The notes below the pieces were generated by a model that was not told where the DNA came from, searched no databases, and worked only from the letters and a program-made list of their open reading frames with translations. From assembly GCF_000189635.1 (NCBI RefSeq), contig NW_002476495.1:248001-312000 (forward strand): 64,000 nt of DNA. Direction: 5' to 3'. Of this stretch, positions 1 to 11,942 are shown in pieces (position 1 is the stretch's first letter; the number at the start of each line of letters is the position of its first letter). Both the position numbers and the translations under genes were made by a program. Source of the stretch: Tetrahymena thermophila SB210. Its lineage: Eukaryota; Ciliophora; Oligohymenophorea; Hymenostomatida; Tetrahymenidae.

Positions 1-1100
1 ATTAAATATTTATGGATATAATTACGATTATCTAAAAATAATAGGTTGTAAAATACTTTATAAATATAATACAAAAAATGCTTTTAATTTTCAAAAAATT
101 TAAATTAAACGAAAAATTTATAGCTATCAATCTATCTGTAATTTTGATAGCATAATTTTTTTAAATTAAATTAGGTAAGACTCAATTAATTCAAATTATG
201 AAAATTCAGAGTAAATTTTATAATATAGACTGTTATTCAAATAAAAAAAAATTATTTTGATTATTATTATTATAATATAGCAGGAAGGAAGATACAAATC
301 TCTTCTATTGTTTTAACTATTTTTGCTAAAAATAATAAATAACAGAGTGAAATAAAGGATTATGTAAATTACTTTATCATTTGTAGCAAAAATGAGAAAA
401 TTGCATTAATAAAAATAATTTCATCAAATAATTAAATAAAATTAAAATCCTATTTTTATAGAGTTAATTTGAAATAATTAATATTAGAAACAAAATTTAC
501 AAACATTGAATCTAATTTAATTGATAAATGAGATAGTCAAATTAGTTTTAAATTTTGCTTTATAAATTTTATTTTTAAATAAAATATTAAAATAATTCAG
601 CAATATTTTATTAAAGAAAAAATTCACACTTTATTATTCATGAAAAAATTTTCATTCTTTAATAAATTTAATAAAAATTATATAATAAATTAATTAATTA
701 ATTTTTCAATCCTTTTTTTAAAAATTCAGTTTGTTAGTTTCTTTATTTGCTATTTGGAATAGTTGTTAGTGTAAAAAAAAAAATTATTATTATGAAATTG
801 CATATTTTAAATGAAAAAAGGTGTCTTTAAATTATTGAATAAAATAAAAAAATGTAAAAATATAAAATAAGATTTAGGATACTAATAATATTAATTAAGA
901 ATATAAAAATACAAATTATATTGATATTTCATTTCAAGCAAAGTTTTTAAATAAATAAATAAATAAAAGAAGATATTGAGATAAAAGTAAAATGTTAATA
1001 ATATTAATTTAAATGAACTAATTTTTAATTTCTTTTTTATTGACTATCATTCAGTTTCTTAAAATTCTAAATAAAATTAAATGTTTATATCAATTTGGTT

Positions 1101-1150
<50 letters not shown>
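1101..1150. repeat. (GTTA)n microsatellite
   Basis: About twelve uninterrupted GTTA units, followed by a short decayed tail of CAGCCAGTCA. A shorter run of the same unit occurs near 38788-38804. Confidence 0.95.
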
Positions 1151-1735
1151 CAGCCAGTCATTTTTAGATATTTTACTTTAGCTAGTGAAATTAAATTTTA
1201 CTGAAAATTATAATTGTTTTAGTTGCTTAAATATATTCTGATTTTTAACTAAAATCTATAATAATAAAACTCATAAAAAATATTTAGCATTTTGTAAATA
1301 AATTAAAGTTATTTAATTTAATTATTAAACAGAATCGCTTATACTACTAAAATTTGGTCATATTTTGTAATTGCTAGATTTATAACTTTTTTTGTTTTAT
1401 TTAATATAATAATAATAAGTACATAAAAAAATAAATTAAAATATCACTCTTGAGAATTAAAATCTAACAAACAAATAAAGTAGTCCTTTTGAATTTGCAA
1501 AGGGAGAATATCCTTTGAAATTTAAAAAGGGGGAACATTTTTTATTTTACATGGGAAAAAACATTAAATAACTATAGTAATAATAGGAAAAATCAATGTA
1601 AGATATATATTTTTATAAATAAATCCCTCCTGTTAGTTGGATATATTATAATTATATTAGTTGCTTTTTATTAGTATATGAATATATTTATGAGAATTTC
1701 ATATAGTAGATTTAAGAAGAAAATTTTAAAATAAT

Positions 1736-2385
1736 CAAAAATCAATCAAAGAAGCTTTCAATCATTTATTTATTTATCAAAAATTTTAATCTAATGATTT
1801 CTTAGAATCTCCAAACCTACCTACCTACCTACCTACTTCACCATCTGTATTTAAATTTTAAATGACTTATTTTTCTTTAAAGATTAATTTATTTGTAATT
1901 CATTAAAGTGTATAATGGAAAAACATATTGTAAAAAGATTTAATAAGTAATTTTAATATAAACAAAAATCAATCAAGGAAGCTTTCATTCAATGTATTTA
2001 TTTATTTTTTAAAAATTTGATTCCTATGATTTCTTTGATCTACAAACCTATTTCATTTTTCATCTATGTTAAAATTTTAAATGACTTTTTTTCTTTCAAG
2101 ATTAATTTATTTGCAATTCATTCATTAAAGTTCAAAATGGAAAAATATATTATAAAAAATATTTAAGAAGAAAATTTTAAAATAAACAAAAATCAATCAA
2201 TAAAACTTTTATTCATTCATTCGTTTATTTATTAAAAATTTGAATCCTATGATTTCATTGATAGTCCAAACCTATTTCATTTTTCATCTGTGTTTAAATT
2301 TTGAAGGACTTATATTTCTTTAAAGATTAATTTATTTGTAGTTCATAAAAGCGCATAATGGAAAATATCTTCTAAAAAATAAGGA
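1736..2385. repeat. Three degenerate tandem units of about 225 bp
   Basis: Three successive units begin with an AAAATCAATCAA-type motif near 1740, 1965 and 2188. Each continues with GAAGCTTTCA-like sequence, a TTTATTTATT run, a TGATTTC..CAAACCTA block, a TTTTAAATGACTT block and a CATTAAAG..ATAATGGAAAA block. Unit 1 carries an internal expansion of CCTA (1815-1836) where the other two have a single CCTA. The units are diverged, so the repeat is old. No coding potential is visible. Confidence 0.85.
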
Positions 2386-2600
2386 ATATAACATTATTTA
2401 AAAACAAAGCAAGATATTTTTGTTTAAGATCAGGTTCATATCTAAGAATATTAGATTGAATTTTTTAAAAGACCTAGTAAATATGAAATTTTAACATATA
2501 ATTTAGGAAACTTTTGATGCTTTTCAAAGAGGATTAGGAGAAAATTTAATAGTAAATTCAGGTGAGATAAAGTTTATGTATGTATTATTAGTATTCTGAT

Positions 2601-5600
2601 TATTTCTTAAGAAGACAAATTTTAATAATATTTTATCAGTTCAAAAAATGTAGTATAACACTACCCCTTGATTAATTACTTAATTAATTATCTTATTTTC
2701 TCAAAGAGTTGATTAATTAAAGTTATCAACTTTTAAAAAGCAAAGCTAAATTAAGTTAACAAAAACTACTTTAAAATATCTAAAATTTAAATGAAAAGGT
2801 TTTAATTTTAGTTTTAAAAGTAATTAATTCATCTATTTCTATTCTATTCTATTCTAAAAATTTTAGTTTATTTTAATGTTATTGATAGAAATTTTTAAAC
2901 AATTTATTTATGTGCTTTTATCTTAGAAATATATAAAGAAATATTAACTTTCTAGTTTATCTAACATGATAAAAAAAAAATATTTCTTAATTTTATATTT
3001 ATTACCGCAATTCCCCTCAAAAAACCTAGGTAGGTTTAAAATATTATTTTATTAGTATTTTTGCTCTTATTTACTATTTAACAAATCAGGTTTTAAAAAA
3101 TCTGTATTAGTAAATTTATTTAAATGCATGCAGTATATAAATATATATTAATAAAGAGAAAAAATCATCTATTATAAGTTAATTTTTTCTTAGGAGATTT
3201 GAAGAGAAATTATTAAATTTGAAATAAAATAATCAAATTTAATTTAATCTAGATAGATGGATAATGAATTCTGAAGAAGACAAATTTTAATAATATTTAA
3301 TCAGTTTTGAAATACATAGTCGAAAAAATAAATAAATAAGTAAATACATCATCAACTCAATTTAATATTACAACAAATCTTTTTGTGAATTCATATATTT
3401 GTATGATAGTGCAACAATAAAATTTAATAAAAATATTCGAGCTAAGATCGAATGCATATACAATATACACATGACTTTTACTTATATTTTAAAATAGAAA
3501 TAAATTAATTTTATTTATTTGCTTTATGTTTAAGAATATAACAAATTTACGGAAAATTACTTTTTGTTTTTTCTTTTTTATAATTGAAATTTACTTTTTG
3601 TATCTTAAATCTTTGATAAGATTAATTAAAAATATCTCATCACTTTAATATATAAAATTTGATTTAATTCATAATAGTCTTCGCATTTTATTTCTCAGTT
3701 TTAGTTATTAAGTTTTTGAAGAAATTAATTGAATCTTCTATTGGGGAAAAATGTTTGCAAATTAAAGATATTTTCATAGTAAGAAATTCAGATGAGCTTA
3801 ATATTAATTTTAAGATTTTGATTGATTTTTTATATATGTGTCATTAGGAAATTTTCAATATTCTTCTTTGTTTAAAAGTTTAATCTAATTAATTACTTTC
3901 TAAATAAGAGCCTTTATTCTCTAGTCTCTATAAAAAATAAAAACTATTATAAAATTTTATTAAATACTAACATTTTAAAATGTTAAATTCATTAAGTTCT
4001 CTACATTTTAATAAAATAGTTATTTTTAAAGTACAATTTTTACTTTAGCAAAAAAACATATCACAAAAAATAACACAAAACTTTGTTTGAGTAGCTTAAA
4101 AAATAGCTTTTAAATAATGGGTTTTACTACTATTTTTCATTTAATTTACATTTATTTTTTAAAAAAGGCTTTGTAATAAAAATAAATAGCTTGACTTTTT
4201 TTTAATTTATTTGTGAATATATGCTTGATTTTTTGCATTTATGTGAATATATGTTTGATTTATTGCATTTACTCAATTAATTAATTAATCAATTAAATAT
4301 TTATTTAATTTATACCTGAAATTGCTAGGCAATCAATATTTTTAATGTAATGATTGATTTCAGATTAAAGTAAATATACAAAGTAAGTACACTTGAATGA
4401 AAATAAAGGATTATCTAGAAGATACTTATAAATTCTTAAGAAGACATTTTTTATTAATATTTAATCAGAAAGAAATATTATTTATTAATTATAAAAACTC
4501 CTAAATACTCTTTTGTTTCTTTCTATTTCATGAAAAATAATGCATTAAATTAACTTTAAAAAATTTAGATAAATTTCTTAATACGAGTATGCATTCAATA
4601 GAAAATCTATTATAATCTGTTTATTTTTTTAAAAATATTTTGCGAGAAATATTTTTTTAAAGCTCTAAGCAAGTTTTCAAGTTAATTTGTTATTAATGTA
4701 AAGAAAGAAAGAATCATGAATTTGATCAATTTTTGGTATGTAAATAAAATGAAATACAATTTAATTAATTGATATATATATATCATGATAATTGCCTTCA
4801 AATTTTATTTTCTCTTTATTTTAAATTTATATTTTTCCTTCTTGTACTTTTAATTAATGAATTAGTAATTTTTTATTATCTTTGTTCTAATAATTTCAAA
4901 TGTATGAAAGTATACACAAAAATTAAAGCTCCTTAATCATAAAAAATAATTTTAAAGATTTATGAATACAATATGAGTTTATCCATAATTAATTTTAAGA
5001 TAAATTATGTTTGTTTAGTGTATAAAATTTATTTGGTGTATTTGTTTAAATAAAATTTTGTTTTCAGTATTCTTTTAGAAGAACTAACACAAAATTTCAA
5101 GTAAATTTAAAAATAAGCCTTTATTTTTTTTTTGAGCAAAGAAAAATCTATATAAATAGTTTTTATTATTTTTTCTCGTTTATTCGTGAGAAGACAAATT
5201 TTGTTAATATTTCATCAGAAAATCATTAAACATTTATTATATTAAAATCTTTTAAAGACAAATTTTGTTAATATCTCTTCCATGAATGATTATTTCTATT
5301 ATTAACAGATCATTTGAAGACAAATTTTATTAATATTTCATCAGAACTAGACATTTTATCAAGTAATAATAAAAATAATTAATTCCTCCTATTTTCTCTC
5401 AAATTTTCTCTTCAGGTAAAATTTAATTATTTTTTTTTTAAACTTTCTTTATTGATGTTTTTGTTAATTTTTGTAAGTGAAAATAAACATATATGACTGT
5501 TATATTAATTTGTAATTTGATGAAAGTTTTATATGCAATATTATCATCATCCATATAATATGTATGTAAAAATATACAAGACTTATTATTCTTACAAATC

Positions 5601-6005
5601 CTCAGAAGACAATTTACGTTAATATTTTACAAGAAAGTATGATAACTATTATTCCAATAAATTCTTTAAAAGACATATTTTTTCAATATTTCATCAGAAA
5701 ATTAATCAATATTTTATTTGCAAATCTAATTTAAAAATCCTACTTTATTCTCCTAAAACTTTGGCAAATTTTCTACTTATTAACTTGTAATAAAGTTGAA
5801 TAAAGCATTTCATTTTTAATTCTTTCTTACTTCTAATGATAATTCAAAAATAGTATTTATATAAATATCATTAATTAATTTTCTATTTCACTTTGTATTA
5901 GGAAATAGATTTAGAGCTCTTGAATTTTCAATTTTTAAAATTTTCTCTTTAAAATAAAAGTTACAAAATAATTTTTTATGAAGAAAAAAAAATAAATTTA
6001 TAACA
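2601..6005. other. Gene-free left flank with the first cluster of the dispersed motif
   Basis: No gene is visible. From about 3130 onward the DNA resembles 9350-11620, and in part 8050-9060. It therefore forms the first copy of a long imperfect duplication that ends with antigen gene 1. The 28-bp dispersed motif lies within it. Confidence 0.7.
2611..5698 (+). repeat. Dispersed 28-bp motif, cluster 1 (8 copies)
   Basis: A motif reading AAGACAAATTTT, then a few A/T bases, then TTAATATTT(A/C)ATCAG recurs in the same orientation. Copies lie at about 2611-2639, 3276-3304, 4440-4468, 5191-5218, 5254-5280, 5316-5344, 5605-5632 and 5669-5698. The AAGACA head and ATCAG tail are the best kept parts. 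Spacing is irregular, from about 60 to 1100 bp. Copies are often preceded by TTCTTTAAA or TTCTTAAG. I do not recognise it. It is not a CRISPR array, because spacing and spacers are irregular. Confidence 0.85.
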
Positions 6006-6325
6006 TATTTTTAAATTTGTTTTTTTCGTTTAGGAATCAGCATTAAAAAGCATTTGATAAATTAAGGTAGATGTTTCAAATTAGCTAATTTAAAAATATT
6101 TGCTTTTTATCATTAATTAATTAATAAATTAGCCTACCCTATAGATCATTTATTTTAAATCAAGATAATTAATATGTAAAGGGAAAATTTCTAAGCGAAT
6201 GAATGAATAATCTTCAAACTATCTCAGCCCATCTGTATTCATTTTAAAAGAGAGCAAAATTTAATTATAAAGATTTAATAAAATCAAAAATTCAAATAAT
6301 TATAAACTAATCTTGCAAAAAAAAA
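6006..6325 (+). promoter_or_regulatory. Conserved upstream block of antigen gene 1
   Basis: This is the block shared by the antigen genes. In order it contains a TTTTTAAAT(A/T)TG plus T-run start, TTTAGGAA, GATAAATT..GGTAGATGTTTCA, ATTAATTAATAAATT..CCTACCC, an AAAGRGGGAAA element, GAATGAATAATCTTCAAA, ATCTCAGCCCATCTGTATT, and a final AATTATAAAGATTTAATAAAA just before an A-run and the ATG. TAGGTA and TACCTA copies face each other. I infer that it holds the promoter and 5' UTR, from position and conservation. Confidence 0.7.
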
Positions 6326-7276
6326 ATGAAAGTAACTTCTTTGATACTTATTTCTGTAGCTGTAATTGCTACTGTAAATGCTTGTTCTGATGCTCACGCT
6401 ACTGCTGGTGCTGGAAGTGTTTGTTTCTGTAATGCTGGTTATTATGGTACTTCTACTGATTCTGTTGCTGGTGGAGCTTGCCAATAATGCCCAACTGGAA
6501 CTAATTCTGTTCTTGCCACTACCGTAGGAACTCTTGTCACTTCTTGCACTTGCAATGATGCTAACTCTGCCCTCAATAGTGGTAACACTGCCTGCTAATG
6601 CAAGGCTAACTACTATGGTACACCTAACCCAACTGCTGGTGGTACTACTGGATGTACTTAATGCCCAACTGGTTCTTCCGCTGCTGCTGGTTCAACTGCT
6701 GTTGCTTCATGTGCTTGCAATGATACTAACTCTGCCCTCAATAGTGGTAACACTGCCTGCTAATGCAAGGCTAACTTCTATGGTACACCTAATCCAACTG
6801 CTGGTGGTGCTACTGGATGTACTGGATGCCCAACTGGTTCTGCCGCTGCTGCTGGTTCAACTGCTGTTTCTTCTTGTGCTTGCAGTGATACTAACTCTGC
6901 CCTCAATAGTGGTAACACTGCCTGCTAATGCAAGGCTAACTTCTATGGTACACCTAACCCAACTGCTGGTGGTGCTACTGGATGTACTGGATGCCCAACT
7001 GGAACAACCTCTACTGCTGGTACAACTGCTATTGCTTCATGCATGTGCCCAGACACTAACGCTTCCCTCAGCTCTGCCTCTACTCCTGTTTGTTAATGTA
7101 ATGCTAACTTCTATGGTACTCCTACCACCACTGGTGCCAGTGGATGTACTGCATGTTCTTCTGGATAAACTGCCCCAGCTGGTTCTACTACTAATGTTTG
7201 CAAAGCTGCTTCAACATCTTCCACATACATTTTACCCATAGTTTCATTGCTTTTCTCTTTAGTTATGCTTATTTGA
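6326..7276 (+). CDS. GPI-type cysteine-repeat surface antigen 1 (immobilization-antigen-like)
   Basis: The gene encodes 316 aa in a single exon, with TAA read as Gln many times and TGA as stop. The start is the ATG right after the A-run, and it opens a clean signal peptide (MKVTSLILISVAVIATVNA). Residues about 20-295 are tandem units of about 50 aa. Each has CxC..A.(Y/F)YGTP, then TGC..CPTG, then an Ala/Thr/Ser-rich stretch ending TSC or ASC. The C-terminus is Ser/Thr-rich and then hydrophobic (YILPIVSLLFSLVMLI), as expected for a GPI-anchor signal. The layout matches ciliate immobilization antigens on the plasma membrane and cilia. This family assignment rests on architecture, not on a database match. 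It is 99% identical to gene 2. Confidence 0.9.
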
Positions 7277-8049
7277 AGTTGATTTTTCACAAAATATCTA
7301 TAAAACAGCAATTATTAAAAATTTAATCAATTTTTGTCTGTTAGTCAATAAATATTAATTTTATGTTCTAATGATTTGAAAATTGAATTATTTTTATCAT
7401 TTTACAAAATCAAATATATTTTCTTTTATATTTATTTTTTTTTCAAAATCAACTTTCAAATTATTCCAGTAAGATAATAAGCATATAAGTAAGTAAATAA
7501 ACAAAAAAATTTAAATAATTTTTGTTATTAAAAATAAAAAGCTACAAGCTAGCTAGCTCTTCAATCAAATTTTGGTTAAAAATAAAAATATAATGATTTG
7601 AGTATTTTCATATCACTCTTTAAAAATGTTAAGTAAAAAGTTATTATTGTTCTCTTAAAACTTAATATGAAATGATATCTTTTTATTACTAATATTTATT
7701 TGGCTTATTTTTATTTCAGTATTTAATAATATGAAGAATAAAAGAACTAGTTTAAAAAAATTGACAAAGCAATCATCCTAAATAAAAAATAATGGAATTT
7801 TAAAAATAAAAATAACATTAAAAATTTCTAACATATAAATTAGAGGGTGAGTGGGTATATTCATAAATAATTTAAAGTTTTAAATTTTTGTTTTTTTTTA
7901 AGAACTTTCTTTTGATAAAGATATATAAAATTTATCTATACCTCCTACTTTTTGTATAATTTTTATTTTATTATGGCATAGATAAAAACTTATATTAACC
8001 AAATCATGGGTTAATAGACTCCTTATTAGTTAATTTATATAATTAAATA

Positions 8050-9060
8050 CAATATGTACATATATAGATAATGAGAAAAAATCATCTATTATTTATTAAT
8101 TTTTTCTTAGGAGATTTAAAGAGAAATTATTAAATTTGAAATAAAAGAATGAAATTTAATATTAATTAAAGGGATAATGAATTCTGAAGAAGACAAATTT
8201 TAATAATATTTAATCAGTTTTGAAATATATGATCAATCAATAAATAAATATCTCATCCCATACAGTGAATATTAGTTTTTTTATGTTTTTTACTATTGAA
8301 ATCTACTTTTTTATCATAAATCCATAAGAAAAAGAAGACAAAAAATATTAAATATATCTCATTTTTCAAATATCTGAAATTTAAACTAGTTAATAAATAT
8401 CTTAGTATTTTAATTACTAAGTTTTTGAAGTAAGTAAATGAAACTTTTATTGGGTAAATATGTTTGTGAATTAAGGATATTTTAGCAGTAAGAAATTCAG
8501 AACTTCCAATCAAATTAAAAAATAAATGATTATCTAGATGATACTTATAAATTCATAAGAAGACAAATTTTATTAATATTTAATCAGAAAGATATATATT
8601 TTTTTATTAAAAAATATCCTAAATACACTCTTGTTTAAGTTTTATAATAAAATAATACGTTTTTTTAAATTTATTATTACAAGTACGAATCTATTACAAT
8701 CTGTTTACTTATCAAAATTTTTTCCAAGAAATAATTTTAATAAAGCTCTAAGTGTGCTATCAAATTAAATTGTTATAATTGTTAAGAGAATAATGAATTT
8801 TATCAATTTTTTGTTTATAAATAAAATTAAATGCTATTTAATCAATCAATTTATAAATAGATTATAATAATTGCCTTTTAATTTTCTTTTCTCTTTTATT
8901 TAAATATTTATTTTTTTTTTTTTTAAATTTCCAATTTTTATTATCTTTATTCAATTAAAGTCAAATGTATGAAAGTGTACACGAAAATTAAAGTTTCTTA
9001 ATCATAAAAAGTAATTTTAATAATTTAAGAATTTGATATTCGTTTTTCCCTGATCAATTT
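8050..9060. repeat. Partial third copy of the antigen upstream flank
   Basis: It repeats landmarks of 3130-5050 and 9350-10620. These are the GAGAAAAAATCATCTATTAT block, TTCTTAGGAGATTT, GAATTCTGAAGAAGACAAAT, GATACTTATAAATTC, and a TGTATGAAAGTGTACAC block. It then breaks off without an antigen gene. It shows that the flank was copied at least three times. Confidence 0.75.
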
Positions 9061-11287
9061 TTAGATAAATTATGTTTTAAATATTAAATATTAAATTTAA
9101 TGTTTTAACAAATTTGAGCTTTTTGATGTTGATCGATTATCTATTTGATTAATTTATTATTGTTATTGATTTTATAATTATTATTTTAATATATAATCAA
9201 AAAATATATAGATATTCCTGCATTTGAAATATCACGAACCATGATATCATATACTTTAATATATTTTTTTCATTTTAAATTAAGCATAATCCAGGTATTA
9301 AAATATAATTATATCCAGTTTATCATATTTTAATACCTAGATTAGCAAAATATAGGTAAAAAGAGAAAAAATCATCATTATTTATTAATTATTACTTAGG
9401 TGATTTTAAGAGAAATATTTAAATTTAAAATAAAATAATGAAATTAAATTTTATCTAAATGGATAACAAATTCTGAAGAAGACAAATTTTAATAATATTT
9501 AATCAGTTTTGAAATATATGGTAGAATAAATAAATATCTTAACACACAGTAAAGTGGATCATTTCGCGGATTTCATATATTTGTTTGTATAAAAATGTGA
9601 CTATAAAAAATTATAATAATATTGGCTAAAATTAGATGGGTTTATACATTATGCACTACATTTACTTATATTTTAAAGTAGAAATAATTTTAAATATTTG
9701 CTCTTTATTTCAATTTAATAGATTTAGGGAAATACACTATTTGTTTTATATTTTTTACAATTCAAATCTACTTTTTTTATCTTAAATCGAGAAGACGTTG
9801 AATATTAAAAATATCTTGCCTTTCAAATATCTAAAATTTGAACTAATTCATAAATAAATATCTTAGTATTTTTATTCTCAGTTTTAATTATTAAGTTTTT
9901 GAAGAAACTAACATAAACTTTAATTGGGAAAATATTTTTATGAACTAAAGATATTTTTGCAGAAAGAAACTCAGGATTTCTAATCAAAATAAATATTAAA
10001 ATCACACTGAAATCAAAATATATGATTATTTAGATGATACTTATAAATTCTTAAGAAGACAAATTTTATTAATATTTAATCAGAAAGATATATTTTTTTA
10101 TTAAAAAATATCCTAAATACTCTCTCTTGTTTTCAATAATGCGTTTTAAAAAATTTAGATATATTTCTTATTACGTGTATGATGCATTCAATAGAAAATT
10201 TATTACAGTCTGTTTATTTATCAAAATTTTTTACTAGTAATAATTTTTTTAAAGCTCTAAGTGTACTTTAAAATTAAATTATTGAAGGAAAAATTATGAA
10301 TCTTATCAATTTTTGGTTTGTAAATAAATAAAGTTAATACATTTAATGAATTGATGAATACTTTATGATAATTAACTTTAAATTTTTATTTAAATTATTA
10401 AATATTACTTTCTTTTACATTTTAATTAAATAATTAGTCAATTTTTATTATCTTTGTTAAAATAAAATAAAATGTATGAAAGTTTAAGCAAAAATTAAAT
10501 CATAATAAATAATTTTAAAGATATATGAATTCAATATGAGTTTATCCATTATTAATTTTTAAATAAATTATGTTTAAAGTATTAAATTTTGTCTGATTAT
10601 TTAAATAAATTTTAGCTTTTCATTGATGTATTTTTTTTATAATAACAAACAAACAATAAATTTCTATATTATTTTTTTAAATTTATTAGAGAGAAGACAC
10701 ATTTTTTAAATATTTCATCAGAAGATCATCATGCATTTATTATATTCAAATCTTTAAAAGACAAATTTTGTTAATATTTCATCAGTGAATGATCATTTCT
10801 TATACAGCTCTAATCAAGACAAAATTTATTAATATTTCGTCAGAACTAAGAATTTAATTAAGGGATAGTAAAGAAATTAATTAATTCCTCCTCTTTTCTC
10901 CCAAATATTCTCTTCATTCTAAGTTTAATTTTTTTTAATTTAAACTTTCTTCATTGAATTTTTTGTTGATTTTTCCATACCAAAAATTGTAAGTGGAAAT
11001 AAATAAAAATTCATGAAAAAATATACAAGACAAATTATTTTTTCACACCCTTAGAAGACAACTTAAGTTACCAAAACCATAATAACTATTATCCTAATAA
11101 ATTCTTTAAAAGACATATTTTTTTAATATTATATCAGAAAATTAATCAATATAACTATTATTCTAATGAATTCTTTAGAAGACATATTTTTTAAATATTT
11201 TATCAGAAAATTAATCAAAATATATTTTATTTTAATTATTATTCTAATAAATTCTTTAGAAGACATATTTTTTTAATATTTTATCAG
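8189..11287 (+). repeat. Dispersed 28-bp motif, cluster 2 (about 11 copies)
   Basis: This is the same motif and orientation as the cluster at 2611-5698. Copies lie at about 8189-8217, 8560-8587, 9478-9506, 10054-10083, 10693-10721, 10757-10785, 10815-10843, a decayed one near 11053, 11109-11137, 11178-11207 and 11259-11287. The last three sit in a local triplication about 70-80 bp long, each preceded by ATTATTCTAAT(A/G)AATTC-like sequence. I see no copies after 12.9 kb. Confidence 0.85.
9287..9344. repeat. Inverted repeat, 20-bp arms with an 18-nt loop
   Basis: The left arm is TAATCCAGGTATTAAAATAT (9287-9306). The right arm at 9325-9344 is its reverse complement with one mismatch. The element lies in the stretch that separates the partial flank copy from the full second copy. 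It could be a small hairpin insertion (MITE-like) or a recombination relic. No transposase is nearby. Confidence 0.85.
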
Positions 11288-11621
11288 AAAAGTAATCAAT
11301 ATTTTATTTGCAAATCTAATTTAAAAAGCCTACCATATCCCCCTAAAACTTTAACAGATTTTCTTATATTAGTTAGTAATAAAGTAGAATAAAGTATTTC
11401 ATTTTTAATTCTTTCGTAATTTTAATGATTAATTAAATAACAGTAATTATAAAAAATAACAATTTTCTATTTTATTTTGTGTAAAGCAATAGATTTAGAA
11501 TTTTTTGGGTTTTCAACTTTAAAAAAATTATCTTTTAAACAAGTCATTAAATGATTTTTAATGTAAAAAAAATAATTAGCATTCAAAAAAATAAATTTAT
11601 GATATGAGATGAAAATTTCTA

Positions 11622-11942
11622 ATTTTTAAATATGTTTTTTTTACATTTAGAACCTTCATTAAAGTATATTTAATAAATTTAGGTTGATGTTTCAAATAAG
11701 ATAATTTTAAAATATTTGTTTTTTATCATTAATTAATTTATAAATTAGCCTACCCTATAGATATTTTATTTAAAATTCAAAATAATTAAATTAAAGAGGG
11801 GTAATTGATAAACGAATGAATGAATAATCCTCAAATTATCTCAGCCCATCTGTATTAATTTTAAAATAGAGCAAAATTTAATTATAAAGATTTAATAAAA
11901 TCAAAAATTCAAATAATTATAAACTAATCTTGCAAAAAAAAA
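11622..11942 (+). promoter_or_regulatory. Conserved upstream block of antigen gene 2
   Basis: Same ordered elements as the block before antigen gene 1. The last 75 bp are identical in both genes. Divergence grows with distance upstream, which fits a conversion tract covering the gene and its proximal 5' flank. Confidence 0.7.

Larger units (their letters stand above)
1..2600. other. Gene-free AT-rich DNA with simple repeats
   Basis: I find no convincing coding exon on either strand, even with TAA and TAG read as Gln. The stretch is almost pure A/T with homopolymer runs. It holds a GTTA microsatellite, a CCTA microsatellite and a three-unit tandem repeat, listed separately. No promoter or RNA gene can be supported here. 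Confidence 0.7.
3130..7560. repeat. Segmental duplication, left copy (contains antigen gene 1)
   Basis: This segment is collinear with 9350-13240. Shared landmarks in order are a GAGAAAAAATCATC block (3157 and 9363), GAATTCTGAAGAAGACAAAT (3267 and 9470), a GATACTTATAAATTC block (4420 and 10037), the dispersed motifs, the antigen upstream block, the antigen gene and its 3' flank. The outer flanks have many substitutions and indels, whereas the gene itself is nearly identical. Ends are approximate. Confidence 0.75.
7277..11621. other. Non-coding spacer between antigen genes 1 and 2
   Basis: No credible gene is seen. The 3' flank of antigen 1 (7277-7560) resembles that of genes 2, 4 and 6. A partial copy of the left-segment flank lies at about 8050-9060, then a stretch with a strong inverted repeat (9287-9344), then the full second copy of the flank from about 9350. 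Reading frames on the minus strand around 8253-8513 and 9823-10005 are low-complexity AT sequence with no protein character. Confidence 0.7.

Noticed and set aside
6284..6484. Minus-strand Ser/Thr-rich 66-aa frame (also at 11901-12101)
   Set aside because: Antisense of the antigen signal-peptide region. No independent support.
6534..7241. Leu/Val-rich 235-aa frame (and the same at 12151-12858, 29657-30031, 33332-34273, 42392-43037, 35163-35468)
   Set aside because: These are alternate frames of the antigen genes. The correct frame, with TAA as Gln, gives a signal peptide, regular Cys units and a GPI-type tail, while the Leu-rich frames have no start or tail that makes sense.
8253..8513. Minus-strand 86-aa frame, and a similar one at 9823-10005
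   Set aside because: Both lie in the duplicated non-coding flank and consist of Lys, Ile, Phe and Asn from AT-rich DNA. Open frames of this size are expected by chance.
2611..11287. CRISPR array
   Set aside because: The motif is dispersed with irregular spacing and diverged copies, there are no cas genes, and the genome is eukaryotic.
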